NCBI GenBank assembly: GCA_016710065.1
Contig: JADJLP010000002.1
Location: 248,001 to 312,000 of the forward strand
DNA length: 64,000 nucleotides
Reading direction: 5' to 3'
Source: Candidatus Ideonella esbjergensis
GTDB lineage: Bacteria > Pseudomonadota > Gammaproteobacteria > Burkholderiales > Burkholderiaceae_C
Position 1 is the stretch's first letter. Each line of letters begins with the position of its first letter. A model generated the notes under the pieces. That model had not been told where the DNA came from, searched no databases, and saw only the letters and a program-made list of their open reading frames with translations. This document shows positions 59,642 through 64,000 of this stretch, piece by piece. A program made the translations under genes and the position numbers.

Positions 59642-61354
59642 ATGCACACAGAGACCTTAACCGCTGTTGCGGGTCGCAGCCCAGCCCAGGACCCGCAGCC
59701 CACGCCACCCAATGCGCACCAGGCCCCGGCCACAGCGGCCTTGGCCCTGGGCTCGGCGGCGGCGCTGACCGCCTGCGGCGGCGCGGGTGGCGACGCACCA
59801 CCACCTCCCCCGCCGCCTGTGGCGATCACCGACTCCCAGGCGGCGCGCTTCCTGGCCCAGGCCAGCCTGGGCGCCACCCGCGAGCAGATCGCCCGGGTGC
59901 GAGACCTGGGCTACGCCGGCTGGCTCGACGAACAGATGGCCCTGCCACTGCAGCCCACGCGCTGGGACTGGCTGGTGGCCAAGGGCTACGCCGACATTGC
60001 CAACCGCAACAGCCAGGCCGGCTTCGACTCCTGCGCCTGGCGCAAGCTGCTCACCGGCCCCGACACCCTGCGCCAGCGCTTCACCTTGGCCCTCTCCGAG
60101 ATCATCGTGGTGTCCATCGAAGGCCTGGTCAACGGCGGTGGCTGGAAGGCCTTCAGCGCCGCCGCCTGGCTGGACATGCTGGAAGCCAACGCCTTTGGCA
60201 GCCTGCGCACGCTGCTGCAAAAGGCGAGCACGAGCACGTCCATGGGCGCCTACCTCACCTTCCGTGGCAACGCCAAGGCCAATGCCGCTACCGGCACGCT
60301 GCCGGATGAAAACTACGCCCGCGAGCTGATGCAGCTCTTCACCATCGGCCTGGTGCAACTGAACCCCGACGGCACACCCCAGTTGCTGAACGGCGCCCAG
60401 CAGGAAACCTATGGGCAGGACGACATCTCGGGCCTGGCCCGCGTATTCACCGGCTGGGATCTGGACCTGGCCGGCGGCAACACCCAGACGCCCGACTTTC
60501 ACCGCCGCCCCATGGCCCAGGTGGCCAGCCGCTACGAAACCGGCGAGAAGAAATTTCTGGGCCTGACCATCGCGGCCGGCACCGACGCCAACAACGCACT
60601 CACCCAGGCGCTGGACCACCTCTACGCCCACGCCAACGTGGCGCCTTTCTGGTCGCGCCAGCTCATCCAGCGGCTGGTCACCAGCAACCCCAGCCCCGCC
60701 TACGTGCAGCGCGTGGCCGCCGTGTTTGCCAACGACGGCACGGGCCAGCGCGGCAACCTGGGCGCCGTGCTCAAGGCCATCCTGCTCGACACCGAGGCTC
60801 GCGGCGACGCGGCCTTGCAAAGCACCACCGCAGGCAAGTTGCGCGAGCCGCTGCTGCGCTTCACGGCCTGGGCACGCGCCTGTGGCGTGAGCTCGGCCAG
60901 CGACGCCTGGGCCCTGGGTGACACCACCGACCCGGCCACCCGGCTGGGCCAGGCGCCGCTGCGCTCACCCACCGTGTTCAACTTCTTCCGCCCAGGCTAC
61001 GTGCCACCGAACAGCGGTATCGCCACGGCGCAGCTGGTGGCGCCCGAGTTTCAGATCACCAATGAGTCGTCGGTGGCCGGCTACGTGAACTACCTGCAGC
61101 GCGCCGTGGCCGGCACGCTGGGCGACCTGCTGCCTGACTACGCCGCCCTGCAGCCGCTGGCCGACGACGCCGCGGCCTTGGTCGCCGAGCTGAACACCGT
61201 GCTCGCCGCCGGCCAGCTCAGCGCGGCCACCGCCGGCAGCATGACCACGGCCCTGGCCACCATGACCGCCGGCACCACCGGCGCGCGCACCGCGCGCATC
61301 CAGGCCGCGCTGGTGCTGGTGCTGGCCGCGCCCGAGTTTTTGGTGCTCAAGTGA
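59642..61354 (+). CDS. DUF1800 domain protein
   Basis: About 570 residues from the ATG at 59642, which has GGGAG in front; upstream in-frame starts at 59579, 59585 and 59633 are possible. A hydrophobic N-terminal stretch ends in LTACGGAGG, a lipobox-like motif, followed by a poly-Pro run. The DUF1800 body has AARFLAQASLGATREQIARV, NYARELMQLFTIGLVQLNPD, ARVFTGWDLD and SPTVFNFFRPGYVPP. DUF1800 proteins are exported and nearly always paired with a DUF1501 protein, as here (TGATG overlap). Their function is unknown. Confidence 0.85.
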   Translation: MHTETLTAVAGRSPAQDPQPTPPNAHQAPATAALALGSAAALTACGGAGGDAPPPPPPPVAITDSQAARFLAQASLGATREQIARVRDLGYAGWLDEQMALPLQPTRWDWLVAKGYADIANRNSQAGFDSCAWRKLLTGPDTLRQRFTLALSEIIVVSIEGLVNGGGWKAFSAAAWLDMLEANAFGSLRTLLQKASTSTSMGAYLTFRGNAKANAATGTLPDENYARELMQLFTIGLVQLNPDGTPQLLNGAQQETYGQDDISGLARVFTGWDLDLAGGNTQTPDFHRRPMAQVASRYETGEKKFLGLTIAAGTDANNALTQALDHLYAHANVAPFWSRQLIQRLVTSNPSPAYVQRVAAVFANDGTGQRGNLGAVLKAILLDTEARGDAALQSTTAGKLREPLLRFTAWARACGVSSASDAWALGDTTDPATRLGQAPLRSPTVFNFFRPGYVPPNSGIATAQLVAPEFQITNESSVAGYVNYLQRAVAGTLGDLLPDYAALQPLADDAAALVAELNTVLAAGQLSAATAGSMTTALATMTAGTTGARTARIQAALVLVLAAPEFLVLK

Positions 61355-62775
61355 TGACGAAACGGATCCCCACCATGACAACCCGCCACACCACCGACCC
61401 TTCACGCAGGGCCTTCCTGCAGCGCGGCGCCGCGCTCTCCATGGCTGGCGCCGCTGCGCCCTGGGCGCTGAACCTGGCCGCCATGGGTGAGGCCGCCGCC
61501 ACCACCGCCAGCGACTACAAAGCCCTGGTCTGCGTGTTCCTCTACGGCGGCAACGATTACGGCAACACGCTCATCCCCACCGACGCCACGCACTACCCGC
61601 TCTACGACGCGCAGCGGCCTGCGCTGGCCTACAAGCTCCCTGCCTTGGCCGGCACCACGCTGAACGCGCTGAACACGCCGGTGGATCGCGATGGCGTGCC
61701 CTACCAGTACGCGCTGGCGCCCGAGCTGGGCCTGCTGATGCCGCTGTGGCAGGCCGGCCAGCTGGCCACGGTGCTGAACGTAGGCACCCTGGTGCAGCCC
61801 ACCACCAAGACCCAGTACCTGGCCAGATCGGTGCCGCTGCCGCCCAAGCTGTTCTCGCACAACGACCAGCAGTCGGTGTGGCAGGCCAGCTCGCCCGAGG
61901 GCGCCACTTCGGGCTGGGGCGGGCGCATGGGTGATCTGTTCGAGGCCGGAAATGGCAACGCCACCTTCACCTGCGTGAACGTCTCGGGCAATGCGGTGTT
62001 CATGTCGGGCCGCTCGGCCGTGCAGTACCAGGTGTCCACCAGTGGCTCGGTGGCGCTGAAGGCGGTGAAGCAGCCGCTGTTCGGCTCCACGGCCTGCTCG
62101 GATGCACTCAAGGCGCTGATCACGGCGCCGCGTGCCCATGTGCTGGAGGCCGAGCACACGCGGGTGGCCGACCGCTCGCTCAAGGCGGATGCCAGCCTCA
62201 GCGCTGCGCTGGCAGGCGCACCGGCGATCACCACGCCCTTCACCGCCGGCAACAAGCTGGCCGACCAGCTCAAGATGGTGGCGCGCATGATCTCGTGCGC
62301 CGACGCGCTCACCGTCAAGCGCCAGGTGTTCTTTGTCTCGCTGGGCGGCTTCGACACCCACGACGGCCTGCTCACCCAGCACCCCGCGCTGCTCACCGAC
62401 GTGGCGGCGGCGCTGAGCGAATTCCAGGCCGCCCTCACCGAACTGGGCGTGGCCCCGCAGGTGAGCACCTTCACGGCATCTGACTTCGGCCGTTCGCTGG
62501 CCGGCAACAACGACGGCTCCGACCACGGCTGGGGCAGCATGCACTTCGTGCTGGGCGGGGCGGTGCACGGCCAGCGCCACTACGGCAGCGCGCCGGTCAT
62601 CGCCAACAACGGGCCCGACGACGTGGGCCAGGGCCGCCTGTTGCCCACCACCTCGGTGGACCAGTACGCCGCCACGCTGGGCCGCTGGTTTGGCCTCAGC
62701 GACGCGCAACTGCTGGAGGTGCTGCCCCACTTGAGCCACTACAACGCCAGCGCGCGCACGCTGGGCTTTGTGTGA
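61354..62775 (+). CDS. DUF1501 domain protein with Tat signal
   Basis: About 473 residues from the ATG at 61354, which overlaps the DUF1800 stop (TGATG). A later ATG at 61375 is possible. The N-terminus PSRRAFLQRGAALSMAGAAA is a twin-arginine signal. The alkaline-phosphatase-like DUF1501 body includes LVCVFLYGGNDYGNTLIP, FFVSLGGFDTHDGLLTQH and GSDHGWGSMHFVLGGAV, with conserved Asp and His typical of the fold. Together with the DUF1800 partner it is exported; no substrate is known. Confidence 0.87.
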   Translation: MTKRIPTMTTRHTTDPSRRAFLQRGAALSMAGAAAPWALNLAAMGEAAATTASDYKALVCVFLYGGNDYGNTLIPTDATHYPLYDAQRPALAYKLPALAGTTLNALNTPVDRDGVPYQYALAPELGLLMPLWQAGQLATVLNVGTLVQPTTKTQYLARSVPLPPKLFSHNDQQSVWQASSPEGATSGWGGRMGDLFEAGNGNATFTCVNVSGNAVFMSGRSAVQYQVSTSGSVALKAVKQPLFGSTACSDALKALITAPRAHVLEAEHTRVADRSLKADASLSAALAGAPAITTPFTAGNKLADQLKMVARMISCADALTVKRQVFFVSLGGFDTHDGLLTQHPALLTDVAAALSEFQAALTELGVAPQVSTFTASDFGRSLAGNNDGSDHGWGSMHFVLGGAVHGQRHYGSAPVIANNGPDDVGQGRLLPTTSVDQYAATLGRWFGLSDAQLLEVLPHLSHYNASARTLGFV

Positions 62776-62821
62776 TGCCCTGATAAACTCCGCCGCCTTC
62801 AGCGCCGATTTGTTCCAGATT

Positions 62822-62909
62822 GCGGGCGCTATAGAAATCCCGCTAAACGCGACACCTCCTCACCCGGTGGCCGCATTCTTCAGCGGCACCGGGTTTATTT
62901 TTTTTTTTT
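62822..62909 (+). promoter_or_regulatory. metX leader with terminator hairpin, putative attenuator
   Basis: Two hairpins. The first, GCGGG (62822-62826) with CCCGC (62839-62843), is followed by TAAACGCG that could pair back into its loop. The second is a long stem, ACCCGGTGGCCGC (62862-62874) with GCGGCACCGGGT (62883-62894, one bulge), followed by a T-rich tail ending in 12 T (62898-62909). The metX Shine-Dalgarno GGAG starts directly after the T run and the ATG follows at 62925, so no promoter fits between. The terminator must lie in the metX transcript. SAM or another methionine-related signal is likely; no known riboswitch class was matched by eye. Confidence 0.7.
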
Positions 62910-62924
62910 GGAGTTGAGGTCGTC

Positions 62925-64000
62925 ATGGCATCGGTAGGATTGGTCAACCCGCAGCGCATGCACTTTGCCGAGCCACTGGCCTTGCAAAGCGGCGCCCGCC
63001 TGCGCGACTACACCCTGGTCTACGAGACCTACGGCGCGCTCAACGCCGACAAGAGCAACGCCGTGCTGGTGTGCCACGCGCTCAACGCCTCGCACCACGT
63101 GGCGGGCGAATACGAGGGGCAAGACAAGAGCGAAGGCTGGTGGGACAACCTGGTGGGCCCGGGCAAGCCGCTGGACACCGAGCGCTTCTTCGTCATCGGC
63201 ATCAACAACCCCGGCTCGTGCTTCGGCTCCACCGGACCCATGGATGTGAACCCCGACACCGGCAAGGCCTACGGCGCCGATTTTCCGGTGGTGACGGTGG
63301 AAGACTGGGTGGACGCGCAAGCCCGCCTGATCGCGCAACTGGGCATCACCCAGCTCGCTGCCGTGCTGGGCGGATCTTTGGGCGGCATGCAGGCCCTGGC
63401 CTGGACGCTGCGCCACCCCGAGCGGCTGCGCCACTGCGTGGCCGTGGCCACCGCGCCCAATCTCTCCACGCAGAACATCGCCTTCAACGAGGTGGCGCGC
63501 CGCGCCATCGTCACCGACCCCGAGTTCCATGGCGGCCACTTCTACGAGCACGGCGTGATCCCGCGGCGCGGCCTGCGCGTGGCGCGCATGATCGGCCACA
63601 TCACCTACCTCAGCGACGATTCGATGGAGGCCAAGTTCGGCCGCGAGCTGCGGGCCACCGGCCTGAACTACAGCACGCAGGAGATCGAGTTCCAGATCGA
63701 GAGCTACCTGCGTCACCAGGGCGAAAAGTTCAGCGAATACTTCGACGCCAACACCTACCTGCTCATCACCCGCGCGCTGGATTACTTTGACCCGGCGCGG
63801 GCCTTTGGTGGCGATCTTTCGCGGGCCTTTGCGGTGGCCAAGGACAAGAAGTTCCTGCTGGTGAGCTTCACCACCGATTGGCGTTTCTCGCCAGCGCGCT
63901 CGCGTGAGCTGGTGAAGGCGTTGGTGGACAACCAGGTGGACGTGAGCTATGCCGAGATCGCCGCGCCGCATGGGCACGATGCCTTCCTGCTCGAAGACAC
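62925..64000 (+). CDS. metX: Homoserine O-acyltransferase MetX, 3' end cut by the window
   Basis: 358 residues visible. Alpha/beta-hydrolase that acylates homoserine in methionine synthesis. Catalytic triad: Ser151 in LGGSLGGMQAL, Asp317 in TTDWRFSP and His350 in PHGHDAF. Other signatures are LVYETYGALNADKSNAVLVC and NNPGSCFGSTGP. Many betaproteobacterial MetX enzymes use succinyl-CoA instead of acetyl-CoA; which applies here is not decided by what I can see. ATG at 62925 with GGAG 12 bases before. The gene runs off the end just after the catalytic His, so little is missing. Confidence 0.95.
   Translation, partial: MASVGLVNPQRMHFAEPLALQSGARLRDYTLVYETYGALNADKSNAVLVCHALNASHHVAGEYEGQDKSEGWWDNLVGPGKPLDTERFFVIGINNPGSCFGSTGPMDVNPDTGKAYGADFPVVTVEDWVDAQARLIAQLGITQLAAVLGGSLGGMQALAWTLRHPERLRHCVAVATAPNLSTQNIAFNEVARRAIVTDPEFHGGHFYEHGVIPRRGLRVARMIGHITYLSDDSMEAKFGRELRATGLNYSTQEIEFQIESYLRHQGEKFSEYFDANTYLLITRALDYFDPARAFGGDLSRAFAVAKDKKFLLVSFTTDWRFSPARSRELVKALVDNQVDVSYAEIAAPHGHDAFLLED

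Noticed and set aside
62800..62860. SAM-II or SAH riboswitch upstream of metX
   Set aside because: The small hairpin and TAAACGCG tail lack the conserved loop strings of those classes. Only a generic attenuator is claimed.

Overview
The window reads as chromosomal DNA of a high-GC betaproteobacterium, most likely Burkholderiales and probably Comamonadaceae. The grounds are a TorF-like porin/glnK/amtB operon, a proteobacterial-type GshA, a MetX-type homoserine acyltransferase, a methanolan-like eps module with exosortase B, and many intergenic palindromes of the ATTCCC-N8-GGGAAT (dRS3-like) type. Genus is not resolved. No tRNA, rRNA, CRISPR array or prophage was seen.

About 1-33 kb is an exopolysaccharide locus. 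Its export/assembly core (epsD-E-F-G, exosortase xrtB, epsI; 23.3-29.2 kb, minus strand) is one tightly overlapping operon. Around it lie sugar-nucleotide genes (UDP-glucose dehydrogenase, rfbC, manC, rfbA), seven glycosyltransferases or GT-like genes, two Wzy/ligase-like membrane proteins, a Wzx-type flippase, a CysE-like acetyltransferase, five acyltransferase-3 O-acylation proteins and a secreted glycoside hydrolase that is split by a frameshift. Two of the acyltransferases (5.2-7.5 kb) are visibly AT-rich compared with their neighbours. A GIY-YIG nuclease gene sits between two 70-bp direct repeats made of paired dRS3-like hairpins (31.6-32.1 kb).

33-38 kb is core genome: comM, then a nitrogen-regulated operon (TorF-like porin, glnK, amtB) with a well-matched sigma-54 promoter and an upstream NtrC-like dyad, closed by a strong intrinsic terminator.

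38-52 kb is an accessory signalling region. It holds a TPR-GGEEF diguanylate cyclase, a collagen-like/beta-propeller lipoprotein, and a four-gene cluster (pseudo-receiver fused to Roadblock/LC7, ODP-type diiron MBL protein, OmpA-like protein, membrane-anchored Roadblock-like protein). An intact IS630-family element, a winged-helix regulator and a DosC-like globin-coupled protein with a degenerate GGDEF domain follow, then decayed remnants including a hemerythrin piece. The co-location of three different O2-binding folds with c-di-GMP proteins and Roadblock modules makes this the best candidate for an undescribed sensory system.

52-64 kb is again core-like: gshA, kup, a BenE-type transporter, an ABC-2 export system with an HlyD-type adaptor, a DUF1800/DUF1501 pair, and metX (cut by the window end). 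metX is preceded by a terminator hairpin placed so close to its start codon that it must act as a leader attenuator or be read through.
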